A DNA stretch of 64,000 nucleotides, from contig NZ_CANRMB010000001.1 of assembly GCF_947631635.1 (NCBI RefSeq), positions 248,001 to 312,000 on the forward strand. The letters run 5' to 3'. The stretch comes from an uncultured Dysosmobacter sp. Lineage in GTDB: Bacteria > Bacillota > Clostridia > Oscillospirales > Oscillospiraceae. A program made the translations under genes and the position numbers. Shown in pieces: positions 28,458 to 37,806 of the stretch (its first letter is position 1; each line of letters starts with the position of its first letter). The notes below the pieces were generated by a model. It did not search any database. It was given only the letters and a program-made list of their open reading frames with translations, and had not been told where the DNA came from.

Positions 28458-30336
28458 ACAGAACACAACTCCCCGGGGCCGCGGCCCCGGTCACGGCCCG
28501 AAGGGCGGCTTCCGCAAGCCGAAGAATATGCGGAGCACCTTGCGCAAGCTGATGCGGTATCTGGGACGGTACAAGGCGCACCTGGTGCTGGTGGCGTGCC
28601 TGTTGGTCATCAGCTCCGCCTGCACCGTGGGCGGTTCCTACCTCATCAAGCCGCTGATCAACGACTATATCCTGCCCGGTGATTTTGCCGGCCTCGCCCG
28701 GATGCTGGGCATGATGGCGCTGGTCTATATCACCGGCGCGGCCTGCTCCTTTGGCTACGCCCGCATCATGGTCCACGTGTCCCAGAACACCGTGGCGAAG
28801 ATCCGCACGGATCTGTTCGGCCACATGCAGTCCATGCCGCTGCAATACTTTGACACCCACACCCACGGCGAGCTGATGAGCCACTACACCAACGACATCG
28901 AGACCGTTTCCGAGGCGCTGAACAACAGCTTTGGCAACCTGATCTCCTGTTCCCTGAATTTCACGGGAACGGTCATCATGATGCTTGTTCTCAGCCCGGT
29001 GCTCAGTCTCATCACCTTTGCCATGATCGGCGTGATGCTGCTGGTGGTCAAGACCATCGGCAGCCGCAGCCGCCGGTATTTCGCGGCCCAGCAGCAGGCC
29101 GTGGGCCAGGTCAACGGCTATATCGAGGAGATGATCGAGGGGCAGAAGGTCATCAAGGTCTTTAACCACGAGCAGGCGGCCAAGGAGGGCTTTTACCAGA
29201 GAAATGAGGTCTACCGGCAGGCGGGGACCCGCGCCCAGATCTTCTCCGGCATGATGATGCCCGCCATGGGCAACCTCAACTATATCAACTACGCCATCAC
29301 CTGCTGCGTGGGCGGCCTGCTGGCCATCCGCAGCGGCGACCTGGGCGGTCTGGCGGCGTTTTTGCAGTACACCCGGCAGGTGAGCCAGCCCATCACCCAG
29401 ATCTCCCAGCAGGTGAACACCATCCTCTCCGCCGTGGCCGGCGCGGAGCGGGTGTTCGAGGCCATGGAGGCCCAGCCGGAGGTGAATGCGGGCAAGGTCC
29501 AGCTGGTCCGGGTCACCGAGGACCGGGCGGGCAGACTGGCGGAGGCCGACTTCGACACCGGCGCCTGGGCCTGGAAGCGCCCGGACGGCACGCTGACGCC
29601 CCTGCGGGGCGACGTGCGGTTCGATCATGTGGTATTTGGCTACGACCCCCGCAAGATCATCCTCCACGACATCTCCCTGTTTGCCAAGCCGGGGCAGAAG
29701 ATCGCCTTTGTGGGCTCCACCGGCGCTGGAAAGACCACCATCACCAGTCTCATCAACCGCTTTTACGAGATCCAGAGCGGTACCATCACCTATGACGGCA
29801 TCGACGTGCGGGACATCGGAAAGGACTCCCTGCGCCGGTCTCTGGGCGTGGTACTGCAGGACACCCACCTGTTTACCGGCACCGTGGCGGACAACATCCG
29901 GTACGGGCGGCTGGACGCCACCGACGAGGAGGTGGAGGCCGCCGCCAAGCTGGCGGGAGCGGACAGCTTTATCCGCCACCTGCCCAAGGGCTATGATACG
30001 GTGCTCTCCGGAGACGGCGGCAACCTGAGCCAGGGCGAGCGGCAGCTTTTGAACATCGCCCGGGCGGCCTGCGCCAATCCGCCGGTGCTGATCCTGGACG
30101 AGGCCACCAGCTCCATCGACACCCGCACAGAGAAGATCATTGAGCGGGGCATGGACCGCCTGATGGCGGGCCGGACGGTGTTCGTCATCGCCCACCGGCT
30201 GAGCACCGTCCGCAACGCCAAGGCCATCATGGTTTTGGAGCAGGGCGAGATCATCGAGCGGGGCGACCACGACGATCTGATCCAGCAGCACGGCCGGTAT
30301 TATCAGCTGTATACAGGACAATTGGAGCTGGATTGA
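28450..30336 (+). CDS. ABC exporter (permease-ATPase fusion), second half of pair
   Basis: GSTGAGKTTITSLI, LSQGERQLLNIARA, VLILDEATSSIDTRTE; overlaps upstream gene. Confidence 0.94.
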   Translation: MAEQNTTPRGRGPGHGPKGGFRKPKNMRSTLRKLMRYLGRYKAHLVLVACLLVISSACTVGGSYLIKPLINDYILPGDFAGLARMLGMMALVYITGAACSFGYARIMVHVSQNTVAKIRTDLFGHMQSMPLQYFDTHTHGELMSHYTNDIETVSEALNNSFGNLISCSLNFTGTVIMMLVLSPVLSLITFAMIGVMLLVVKTIGSRSRRYFAAQQQAVGQVNGYIEEMIEGQKVIKVFNHEQAAKEGFYQRNEVYRQAGTRAQIFSGMMMPAMGNLNYINYAITCCVGGLLAIRSGDLGGLAAFLQYTRQVSQPITQISQQVNTILSAVAGAERVFEAMEAQPEVNAGKVQLVRVTEDRAGRLAEADFDTGAWAWKRPDGTLTPLRGDVRFDHVVFGYDPRKIILHDISLFAKPGQKIAFVGSTGAGKTTITSLINRFYEIQSGTITYDGIDVRDIGKDSLRRSLGVVLQDTHLFTGTVADNIRYGRLDATDEEVEAAAKLAGADSFIRHLPKGYDTVLSGDGGNLSQGERQLLNIARAACANPPVLILDEATSSIDTRTEKIIERGMDRLMAGRTVFVIAHRLSTVRNAKAIMVLEQGEIIERGDHDDLIQQHGRYYQLYTGQLELD

Positions 30337-30341
30337 AACCA

Positions 30342-30375
30342 GAAGCGCCCGGACGAAAGTCCGGGCGCTTTGTTT
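30342..30375. terminator. Bidirectional intrinsic terminator
   Basis: AGAAGCGCCCGGACgaaaGTCCGGGCGCTTTGTTTT. Confidence 0.8.
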
Positions 30376-30380
30376 TGCGG

Positions 30381-31610
30381 TCAGTCAAGCTGCCATCCGT
30401 CAGCGGAAGAGATCACATAGGTATCGCCTAGGACGAGCCGGGTGCCTGCCTCATCCAGGGTGTAGGTGTCGCCTGTTTCCACAAAGACCCTGCCGTACTG
30501 GTCGGTGACGACGGCGGCTAAACAGAGCTCGTCGCCCGCCGTCAGGGGGACGGTCAAGTCCGGGAGGCGGAAAAAGTTATAGTCGTGGGGGGAAAAGCCC
30601 CGAAAACTGCTTGGCACCGCGCAGGGCTCCGCCCAGGCCACCAGCTTTCGGTTTTTAAACAGGCCGGCCCGGATTTGGACTGGGACGGAATGATATGACC
30701 GGGTGGTATACAGGTAGCGGCCCACCGACGCTTCCTCCAGGACCAGTGTGCTGTCTTCGGGAAGCGCGCCCCACATAAAGTTCGTTTGAAGCTTCACCTG
30801 GGGGATGGAATCACTGTACAGGCCGGAATAGGTATCCAGCAGCTGCATTTCCCGGCTGCCGCCGGTCTCAAATACGATGTAGAGGCGGATGTCATCCGTC
30901 AGCGCCGCCGTGACCTCGCCGGTGAAGGTCTGCCCCTGGGGCGCATAGGGGCCAAAGCTCACAGACCCCTCCTCGTTCTGTACCTCCAGCCAGGCCGTCA
31001 TGTCCTCCGAGAAGGTCTTTGAGATGGCCCGGAAGGAGAAGGTGACCGTGTTTTGGACGTAGTCCGTGGCAATGATCTCCGTGCTGTGATCCGCCGTCAG
31101 GCCGTTCTGGGACATCAGGATCTCCTCCACCTGGGCGGAGATGCCGCCGATCTGCCGATTGACGGAATCAGTGACGCTGTACACGGCGGCCTGCAGGCTG
31201 GCATATTGTCCATCCACCCGGTCCAGACGTTCGAACAGGCTCCAAAGCACAAAGACCAGGCACACGGCGGCTGTGGCCATGGCGGTTTTGAAGAGCAGGC
31301 GGCGCTTTTGGGACATGGGTTTGGGCTGGGCCGTCAGATAGCGGCCCACGATCTCCTCCACCATTTGAAGCTGGGCCTCCGTCAGTTCGCTGTTCGGCGG
31401 GGCGGAGGGCGCGTCCTCCAGCCCCAGCAGCCACCCCACGGATACACCGAACAGCTTCGACAGGGCCACCAGCTTGTCGATCTCCGGCAGGGCGGTGCCG
31501 GACTCCCATTTGTAGATGGACTGGCGGGAGACGCCCAGCCGGTCCCCAAGGCCCTCCTGGGAGAGTCCCAGCTCCTTTCGCTTTTGGGCAATGCGCTGGC
31601 CGATGGTCAT
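30381..31610 (-). CDS. XRE regulator fused to a TM and large extracytoplasmic region
   Basis: IGQRIAQKRKELGLSQEGLGDRLGVSRQSIYKWESGTALPEIDKLVALSKLFGVSVGWLLG, then TM (LLFKTAMATAAVCLVFVLWSLF) and ~270 aa C-terminus. Confidence 0.85.
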   Translation of the reverse strand: MTIGQRIAQKRKELGLSQEGLGDRLGVSRQSIYKWESGTALPEIDKLVALSKLFGVSVGWLLGLEDAPSAPPNSELTEAQLQMVEEIVGRYLTAQPKPMSQKRRLLFKTAMATAAVCLVFVLWSLFERLDRVDGQYASLQAAVYSVTDSVNRQIGGISAQVEEILMSQNGLTADHSTEIIATDYVQNTVTFSFRAISKTFSEDMTAWLEVQNEEGSVSFGPYAPQGQTFTGEVTAALTDDIRLYIVFETGGSREMQLLDTYSGLYSDSIPQVKLQTNFMWGALPEDSTLVLEEASVGRYLYTTRSYHSVPVQIRAGLFKNRKLVAWAEPCAVPSSFRGFSPHDYNFFRLPDLTVPLTAGDELCLAAVVTDQYGRVFVETGDTYTLDEAGTRLVLGDTYVISSADGWQLD

Positions 31611-31728
31611 AGGATCAGCCTCCTTTTACGGACAGTATAGCGGAAACGGGGGAGAATTTCCACCAACCGGGGGCTTTCTTTTCGTCAACCGGCGGTTAGC
31701 AGGCGGAGGAAAGCCTTGCAGATACAGA

Positions 31729-31769
31729 AAGCATCAGGCATGCCGTCTCCGGCACGCCTGATGCTTTTT
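31729..31769 (-). terminator. Intrinsic terminator-like palindrome downstream of ftsH
   Basis: AGCATCAGGCaTGCCGtctcCGGCAcGCCTGATGCT. Confidence 0.7.
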
Positions 31770-33930
31770 ATTCCTGGGGCTTTTCCTCCGCGGGAGGCTC
31801 CGCATCCCCGGAGGGGGCTTCCGCCTCCGGCTCCTCCTGGGCCACCTCCGCCGGGGCCTCGATCTTCTGGGAGATCATGTGCACCTTTTTGGCAGGGGCC
31901 TCGATCTCGGGGGGGCGGGTGACGGTGGAGGCATAGGCGTCCTCCACCAGCGCCGGGTCCCGGCCCTCGATGATGGCCACCATCTCCGCGCCGGTGATGG
32001 TCTCCTTTTCCAGCAGATAGGCCACCACCTTGTCCATGTCCTCCCGGTTATTCCGAATGGTCTCCACGGCCTGCCGGTAGCACTGGTCCAGGATCTCCTT
32101 CACCGCCTGGTCCATCCGGGCGGCGGTGTCCTGGGCGCAGTCCATGCCGTAGCCGCCGTCCAGGTACTGGTTCCGGCGGGAGGCCAGGGCCATCATGCCG
32201 AACTCGTCGCTCATGCCGAACATGGCAACCATGTTCCGGGCCACGTTGGTGGCGTCCTGAATGTCCTGAGAGGCGCCGTTGGTCATGGTGTTCATCACCA
32301 CCTCCTCGGCGGCACGGCCGCCCATGGAGACGGCGATCTTCGCCATCAGCTCCTCCTTTGTCCGCAGCTCGGTCTTGTCCTCCTCGGGCATCAGCAGGGT
32401 ATAGCCCAGAGAGCCCTGGGTGTGGGGAACGATGGTGATCTTCTGCACCGGCTCGGTGTTCTTCTGCTTGTAGGCCACCATGGCGTGGCCCACCTCATGA
32501 TAGGCCACCAGCTTCTTTTCAAACTCGGTGAGGACGCTGCCCTTTTTCTCCGTACCGGCGATGACCAGCTCAAAGGCGGCCAGCAGGTCCTCCTGGGTCA
32601 CCAGCCTGCGGCCCTTGCGGACGGCCCGCAGGGCGGCCTCGTTCACCAGGTTGGCAAGATCCGCGCCCACGCAGCCCGCGGTGGCCAGGGCGACCTTTTT
32701 CAGATCCACGTCCTCGCCCAGCTTGATATTCCGGGTGTGGACCTGGAGAGTGGCAATGCGGCCCGCCAGATTGGGCCGGTCGATGGTGATGCGGCGGTCG
32801 AACCGGCCGGGGCGCAGCAGCGCCTGGTCCAGCACCTCCGGGCGGTTGGTGGCGGCCAGCAGGATCACGCCCTTGGTGGGGTCAAAGCCGTCCATCTCCG
32901 CCAGCAGCTGGTTCAGGGTCTGCTCCCGCTCGTCGTTGCCGCCCATGCGGTTGTCCCGGGATTTGCCGATGGTGTCGATCTCGTCGATGAACACGATGCA
33001 GGGGGCCACCTTGCTGGCCTCCTTGAACAGGTCGCGGACACGGGACGCGCCCACGCCCACGAACATCTCCACAAAGTCGGAGCCGGAGATGGAGAAGAAG
33101 GGCACGTTGGCCTCCCCGGCCACAGCCTTGGCCAGCAGGGTCTTGCCCGTGCCCGGAGGGCCTACCAGCAGGGCGCCCTTGGGGAGCTTGGCGCCGATCT
33201 CCGTGTATTTCTGGGGGTTGTGGAGAAAGTCGATGATCTCCGTCAGGGATTCCTTGGCCTCATCCTGGCCCGCCACGTCCCGGAAGGTGACGCCGGTGGA
33301 TTTCTCCATATACACCTTGGCGTTGGCTTTCCCCACGCCGCCGATGCCGCCCATGCCGCCCTTTTTTGCCATGAAGCCCATGAGCAGGGACATGACCAGC
33401 AGAATGACCACAAAGGGCAGCAGCTGAATCAGGAACACCATCAGGGTGCTCATGGGAGGCTGATAGGCCTTGTCGACACGGACGGAGGGGGCCACCTCCC
33501 GCAGATAGGCGCGGGTGGCGTCGTTGGACTCGATCTGGACAGTGAACAGGTCCAGGGTGGTGTCCGGCAGGGGCGTGCCGTTTTTGTCAGTGGTGGAATA
33601 GACAGCGCGGCCCTCTTCGTCGGTGCGTTTGAGGAAGACGGTGCCGTCCTCGGCGGTGTAGGTATAGCCGTCCTTTGGTGTGATGTGGAGAATGGCCTCG
33701 TCGGTGTCAAAGGCGACCTCCTCCACCTGCTGGCTCTCCGCCATCGCCTCAAAGTCGCTGTATTCCAGCTCCACCGAGGAGGCAGAGTGAGCGGCGCTGT
33801 TCATGTAGGTGCTGGCATAGCTGATGCCGATGGTCAGCAGCAGCGCCCAGCACACCAGAGAGAGCACGCCCCGCCAGTTGCTGTTGTTCTTGCTGCCGTT
33901 CGGTTTTTTGTTCTTGTTGTTTTGGTCCAT
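31768..33930 (-). CDS. ftsH: ATP-dependent zinc metalloprotease FtsH
   Basis: [55 protein letters not shown] zinc site. Confidence 0.96.
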   Translation of the reverse strand: MDQNNKNKKPNGSKNNSNWRGVLSLVCWALLLTIGISYASTYMNSAAHSASSVELEYSDFEAMAESQQVEEVAFDTDEAILHITPKDGYTYTAEDGTVFLKRTDEEGRAVYSTTDKNGTPLPDTTLDLFTVQIESNDATRAYLREVAPSVRVDKAYQPPMSTLMVFLIQLLPFVVILLVMSLLMGFMAKKGGMGGIGGVGKANAKVYMEKSTGVTFRDVAGQDEAKESLTEIIDFLHNPQKYTEIGAKLPKGALLVGPPGTGKTLLAKAVAGEANVPFFSISGSDFVEMFVGVGASRVRDLFKEASKVAPCIVFIDEIDTIGKSRDNRMGGNDEREQTLNQLLAEMDGFDPTKGVILLAATNRPEVLDQALLRPGRFDRRITIDRPNLAGRIATLQVHTRNIKLGEDVDLKKVALATAGCVGADLANLVNEAALRAVRKGRRLVTQEDLLAAFELVIAGTEKKGSVLTEFEKKLVAYHEVGHAMVAYKQKNTEPVQKITIVPHTQGSLGYTLLMPEEDKTELRTKEELMAKIAVSMGGRAAEEVVMNTMTNGASQDIQDATNVARNMVAMFGMSDEFGMMALASRRNQYLDGGYGMDCAQDTAARMDQAVKEILDQCYRQAVETIRNNREDMDKVVAYLLEKETITGAEMVAIIEGRDPALVEDAYASTVTRPPEIEAPAKKVHMISQKIEAPAEVAQEEPEAEAPSGDAEPPAEEKPQE

Positions 33931-34119
33931 GTATCGGGACTCCTTTCCAGGGAAAGAACCTTCCAAAATTATAACGCAGTATACCATAAAAGCGGCGGGG
34001 CCACAAGGACAAGGCCCACTTTTTTGATGAAGTTTCTGTAAATTCCTACTTTATTGTATCCAGCTCCTGTGGTATACTATCACCTGAATGCGACAAAATC
34101 TTCGTTTGAGGGAGAAACT

Positions 34120-34890
34120 ATGGACGAGCAGAGGAAAAACAGCCTCACCGCCGAGGCGGACGGCATCATCGAGGGCCGCAACGCCGTCATCGAGGCCCTG
34201 CGGGCGGGGGAGGCCATCGACAAGATCTACCTCCAGAAGGGCGAGACCGACAAGACCCTGGGGCACATCGCCTCCAAGGCCCGGGCGGCGGGCGTCGTGG
34301 TGGTGGAGGCGGACAGGCGGAAGCTGGACGCCATGAGCCGCACCCACGCCCACCAGGGCGTCATCGCCCTGGCGGCGGTGCGGGAGTACGTCAGCGTGGA
34401 GAGCATTTTGCAGGCGGCGGCGGACAGGGGGGAGAAGCCCCTCATCGTGGTCTGCGACGAGATCTCCGACCCCCACAACCTGGGGGCCATCATCCGGACC
34501 GCCGAGTGCGCCGGGGCCCACGGCGTGGTGATCCCCAAGCGCCGCAGCGCGGGCCTGACCGCCGTGGTGGCCAAGACCTCCGCCGGCGCGGTGGCCCATG
34601 TGCCGGTGGCCCGGGTGCCCAACATCCCGGCGCTGCTGAAGGATCTGAAAAAGCAGGGCATGTGGGTGTTCGGCACGGCGGCGGACGGCAATACCACCCT
34701 GTACGACGCGGATCTGAAGGGTCCGGCGGCCATCGTCATCGGCAGCGAGGGCGACGGCATGACCCGCCTCGCCGCGGAAAACTGCGATTTCCTGGTCAGT
34801 ATCCCCATGCGGGGCAGGCTGAATTCCCTGAACGCCTCCGCCGCAGCGGCGATTCTGCTGTACGAGGCGGTGCGGCAGCGGCTTGGATAA
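34120..34890 (+). CDS. rlmB: 23S rRNA (guanosine-2'-O-)-methyltransferase RlmB (SpoU family)
   Basis: IIEGRNAVIEALRAGEAIDKIYL, DEISDPHNLGAIIRTAECAGAHGVVIPKRR, IVIGSEGDGMTRL, IPMRGRLNSLNASAAAAILLYEA. Confidence 0.94.
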   Translation: MDEQRKNSLTAEADGIIEGRNAVIEALRAGEAIDKIYLQKGETDKTLGHIASKARAAGVVVVEADRRKLDAMSRTHAHQGVIALAAVREYVSVESILQAAADRGEKPLIVVCDEISDPHNLGAIIRTAECAGAHGVVIPKRRSAGLTAVVAKTSAGAVAHVPVARVPNIPALLKDLKKQGMWVFGTAADGNTTLYDADLKGPAAIVIGSEGDGMTRLAAENCDFLVSIPMRGRLNSLNASAAAAILLYEAVRQRLG

Positions 34891-34913
34891 ACGGAAGGAC
34901 AAAGAGGAACGAC

Positions 34914-37061
34914 ATGGCTCCGAAGGATACGAATGATTTATATGAGACACTGACGGGCGGGACCGACGTGCCTCCCGCGGCGGAGGAGTTTTCCCTGGAG
35001 GAGATCCTGGCGGAGTACGGCGGGAGCCTGGAACAGCACCTGCTGCAGGACGCGGACCGGGAGACGGCACCAAAGCAGGCCCCTCCCAAAGCGCCGGAGG
35101 CGCGGCCCTCCCGGACACCGCCCCGCCAGGAGAGCGCGCCGGAGAAGGAACCGGACCCCGCGCTGGAGGCAGAGCGCCTGCGCCAGGAGGCCAGGGACAA
35201 GCTGCTGGCCCAGGCGGTGGACCTGGAAAAGCTGGAGCGGGAGCTGCCCCGGGCGCCGCGGCCCATCTCCCTGGAGGAGGTCGTGGGCAATACGGTGGAA
35301 GCCGTGATGGAGGAGCGGGAGGCGGAACCCCTGCTGAAACCCCGGCGGGGCCTGTTCTCCCGGCGGAAGCTGGAGGAGACGGAGGAGCTTTACGCCCGGC
35401 CGGAGTCGGAGGAGGAAGCGGCGGAAGCAGAGGAGATCGGACCGGAGCTGGAGCCCTTTGAGGCGTCGGCGGACTACCGGGCGGAATATAAGAGCCGGAA
35501 GAGCACGCTGCCTCTGGCGGCGTTCCTGGCCCTGGTGCCCACGGCCCTGCTGAGCGCGGAGCGGTATGGCGTCACAGTCCCCTATTGGTCGGGGGACGCA
35601 AAGGTCCAGAGCCTGTTTTTGCTGGCGTGCCTGGCCCTGGTGTCGCTGCTGTGCCGGAAGGTATTCGCCAAGGGGGCGGAGATGCTGGCGCGGAAGCGCT
35701 GCACTAGCGAGCTGCTGATCTCCGTATCGGCGTTGGCGGCGGCGGCGGACTGCGCGGCCCGCCTGCTGCTGCCGGAGCGGAGCGCCGCCATGCCCTATGC
35801 GTCCATCAGCTGCCTGGCCCTGGTGTTCGCCCTGTGGGGAGACAGCCGGGAGAGCCGGGGGATGTACGACACCTTCCGGGCCGCGGCGGTGGACGACGAG
35901 CCGCCGTATCTGGTCACGGAGACGGAGCGGGGGGCCTGCAAGCAGCGGGGGGCGGTCCCGGGTTTTTACACCACCGCCATGCGGGATGACGCCGCCACCC
36001 TGTGGCAGACGGCCATGCTGCCGGTGGTCCTGGTGGCGTCTATCGTGTTCGCCGGCCTCAGCTCCCTGGGGCAGGGACGGGGCAGCGACTTTCTGCTGAA
36101 CTGGTCCGCCATCCTGGCGGGGGGAGCCACCTTTGCGCTGCCCCTCTGCTGGGGCCTGCCCTGGTCGAAGCTGGCCCGGCACCTGCAAAAGGCCGGCTGT
36201 GCCGTGGCGGGCTGGTCCGGCGCGGAGAAGGTCAGCCGCCGGAGGAGCATGATCGTGACGGACACGGACTTGTTCCCGCCGGGGACCATGCAGCTCAACG
36301 GCGTGAAGGTCTACGGCGAGGAGTTGCAGAAGGCGGTGTCCTACGCCGCCTCCATGGCCCGGGCTGCGGGCTGCGGCCTGGAGCGGCTGTTTGACGGCCT
36401 GCTGCGGGGAGAGCTGGGCCACTATGAAAAGGTGGACGATTTCAGCTTCTATGAGGAGGGCGGCTACTCCGCGGCGATCCGTGGAGAGTCGGTGCTGCTG
36501 GGCACCGCGTCCTTCATGCGGAAGATGGAGGTGCGCCTGCCCGGCGACATCAACCTAAAGACCGGCATTTTCCTGGCGGTGGACCGCCAGCTGGCCGCGG
36601 TATTCGCGGTGAAGTACAATCCGTCGGAAAACGTGGACTTCGCCCTGCGGATGATGAGGCGCAGCCATATCACGCCCATCCTGGCGGCACGGGACCCCAA
36701 CATCACCCCGGCGCTGCTGAAGCGCAAATTCCACAAGGGCGTGAAGGTGGAGTATCCGGACCTGACCACCCGGGTGGCCTTCAGCGAGGTGGAGCAGGAC
36801 CGGGGACTGCCCCGGGCGCTGCTGTTCCGGGAGGGCCTGCTGCCCTATGCGGAGACGGTGGCTGGAAGCCGCCGCCTGTGCAAGTCCGTCCGCCGGGCCA
36901 CGGCGCTGTCCATCCTGGGCAGCGCGGCGGGAACGCTGCTGGCCTTCTATCTGGTGTTCCAGGGAAAGTACGACCTGCTGACGCCGCTGGCGCTGGAGAT
37001 GTTTTTGCTCCTGTGGACCCTGCCGGTGCTGGTGATGGCGGACTGGACGGGGAGATATTAA
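34914..37061 (+). CDS. P-type-ATPase-like membrane protein lacking the DKTGT phosphorylation motif
   Basis: Long acidic N-terminus, TM domain, LPLCWGLPWSKLARHLQKAGCAVAGWSGAEKVSRRRSMIVTDTDLFPPG aligns by eye with P1B CPCALGLATP...VVFDKTGTLT but without KTGT; no GDGxND motif. Confidence 0.7.
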   Translation: MAPKDTNDLYETLTGGTDVPPAAEEFSLEEILAEYGGSLEQHLLQDADRETAPKQAPPKAPEARPSRTPPRQESAPEKEPDPALEAERLRQEARDKLLAQAVDLEKLERELPRAPRPISLEEVVGNTVEAVMEEREAEPLLKPRRGLFSRRKLEETEELYARPESEEEAAEAEEIGPELEPFEASADYRAEYKSRKSTLPLAAFLALVPTALLSAERYGVTVPYWSGDAKVQSLFLLACLALVSLLCRKVFAKGAEMLARKRCTSELLISVSALAAAADCAARLLLPERSAAMPYASISCLALVFALWGDSRESRGMYDTFRAAAVDDEPPYLVTETERGACKQRGAVPGFYTTAMRDDAATLWQTAMLPVVLVASIVFAGLSSLGQGRGSDFLLNWSAILAGGATFALPLCWGLPWSKLARHLQKAGCAVAGWSGAEKVSRRRSMIVTDTDLFPPGTMQLNGVKVYGEELQKAVSYAASMARAAGCGLERLFDGLLRGELGHYEKVDDFSFYEEGGYSAAIRGESVLLGTASFMRKMEVRLPGDINLKTGIFLAVDRQLAAVFAVKYNPSENVDFALRMMRRSHITPILAARDPNITPALLKRKFHKGVKVEYPDLTTRVAFSEVEQDRGLPRALLFREGLLPYAETVAGSRRLCKSVRRATALSILGSAAGTLLAFYLVFQGKYDLLTPLALEMFLLLWTLPVLVMADWTGRY

Positions 37062-37224
37062 GAGCCTATCCGCAAATAATGCGTATACGTCTTGCGGCCA
37101 TATTTAGCGTCATACTGCGTCGCTTTTCCTTGCCGGGCGATAGCCCGCCTGCGGAAAATCTCCTTATCTGGCGAAAAATCTGTCTCGCAATCCGCATATG
37201 CCTTATTTAAGGATAGGCTCTAAG
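37058..37224. repeat. Short inverted-repeat-bounded intergenic element (MITE-like), copy 2
   Basis: Terminal IR AAGAGCCTATCC (37060-37071) / GGATAGGCTCT (37211-37221); related in reverse complement to 2094-2210. Confidence 0.65.
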
Positions 37225-37349
37225 AGCCGAGACAGGTGTGGAGGGTTTGACCGTCCGGCAGAGGCCGTATCTACCCCCGCGGGATATCAAAGAGACCGCA
37301 GGATCCCCCGAACTATAGCGGGTGCGGGCACCGCTTTTTGGATACCGGT

Positions 37350-37386
37350 GTCCCGGCCAAGCGAAACTTGGCCGGGACAGATTTTA
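37350..37386 (+). terminator. Terminator-like hairpin in long intergenic region
   Basis: TGTCCCGGCCAAGcgaaaCTTGGCCGGGACAgatttta. Confidence 0.65.
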
Positions 37387-37566
37387 TAATCAAATTACTT
37401 GAAACGTGATCAATTCACGTTTCAAGTGTCACAGCGCATGTGTGCTGTGACAGGCCGCGGTCCGCGGCCTTGATTTGCATTTCATCGTCAATCGCTGTGC
37501 GCTTTCCGCGCAGCGGGCATCGCCCGCTTGAAAAATCCCATGGGATTTTTCAAGTGAATGGACTAT
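37384..37566. repeat. Hairpin-chain intergenic repeat, copy C (inverted relative to B)
   Basis: Reverse complement matches copy B over its whole length, with compensatory differences in the outer stems. Confidence 0.85.
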
Positions 37567-37677
37567 ATTTTCCTGAAAAAAGCCGCTGTCAGCGGCTTTT
37601 TCTTTTGCGTCTGTGACAAAATTTTGCGGAGTTTTTTTGCGTTCCTGCCCAAAATGTGGAACCTGCCAAAATTTTAG

Positions 37678-37706
37678 TTGTATTGCCTCCGCAAACGTTG
37701 TATAAT
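37678..37706 (+). promoter_or_regulatory. Predicted sigma-A promoter of EF-G paralogue
   Basis: TTGTAT - 17 nt - TATAAT. Confidence 0.6.
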
Positions 37707-37806
37707 TTCTACATTAGGCAATTCGGACGACCGTCGAATGAACCTATTGCGGCCCGCCCATAACGGCGGCCCGCTTTGACAGTATCACATAAGGAGTGGA
37801 AAGATC

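Noticed and set aside
26238-30321. Long minus-strand ORFs (576 and 675 aa) antisense to the ABC exporter pair
   Set aside because: His/Gln-rich shadow translations opposite clear ABC domains.
31879-34041. 720-aa plus-strand ORF antisense to ftsH
   Set aside because: Shadow ORF with no motifs; ftsH is unambiguous.
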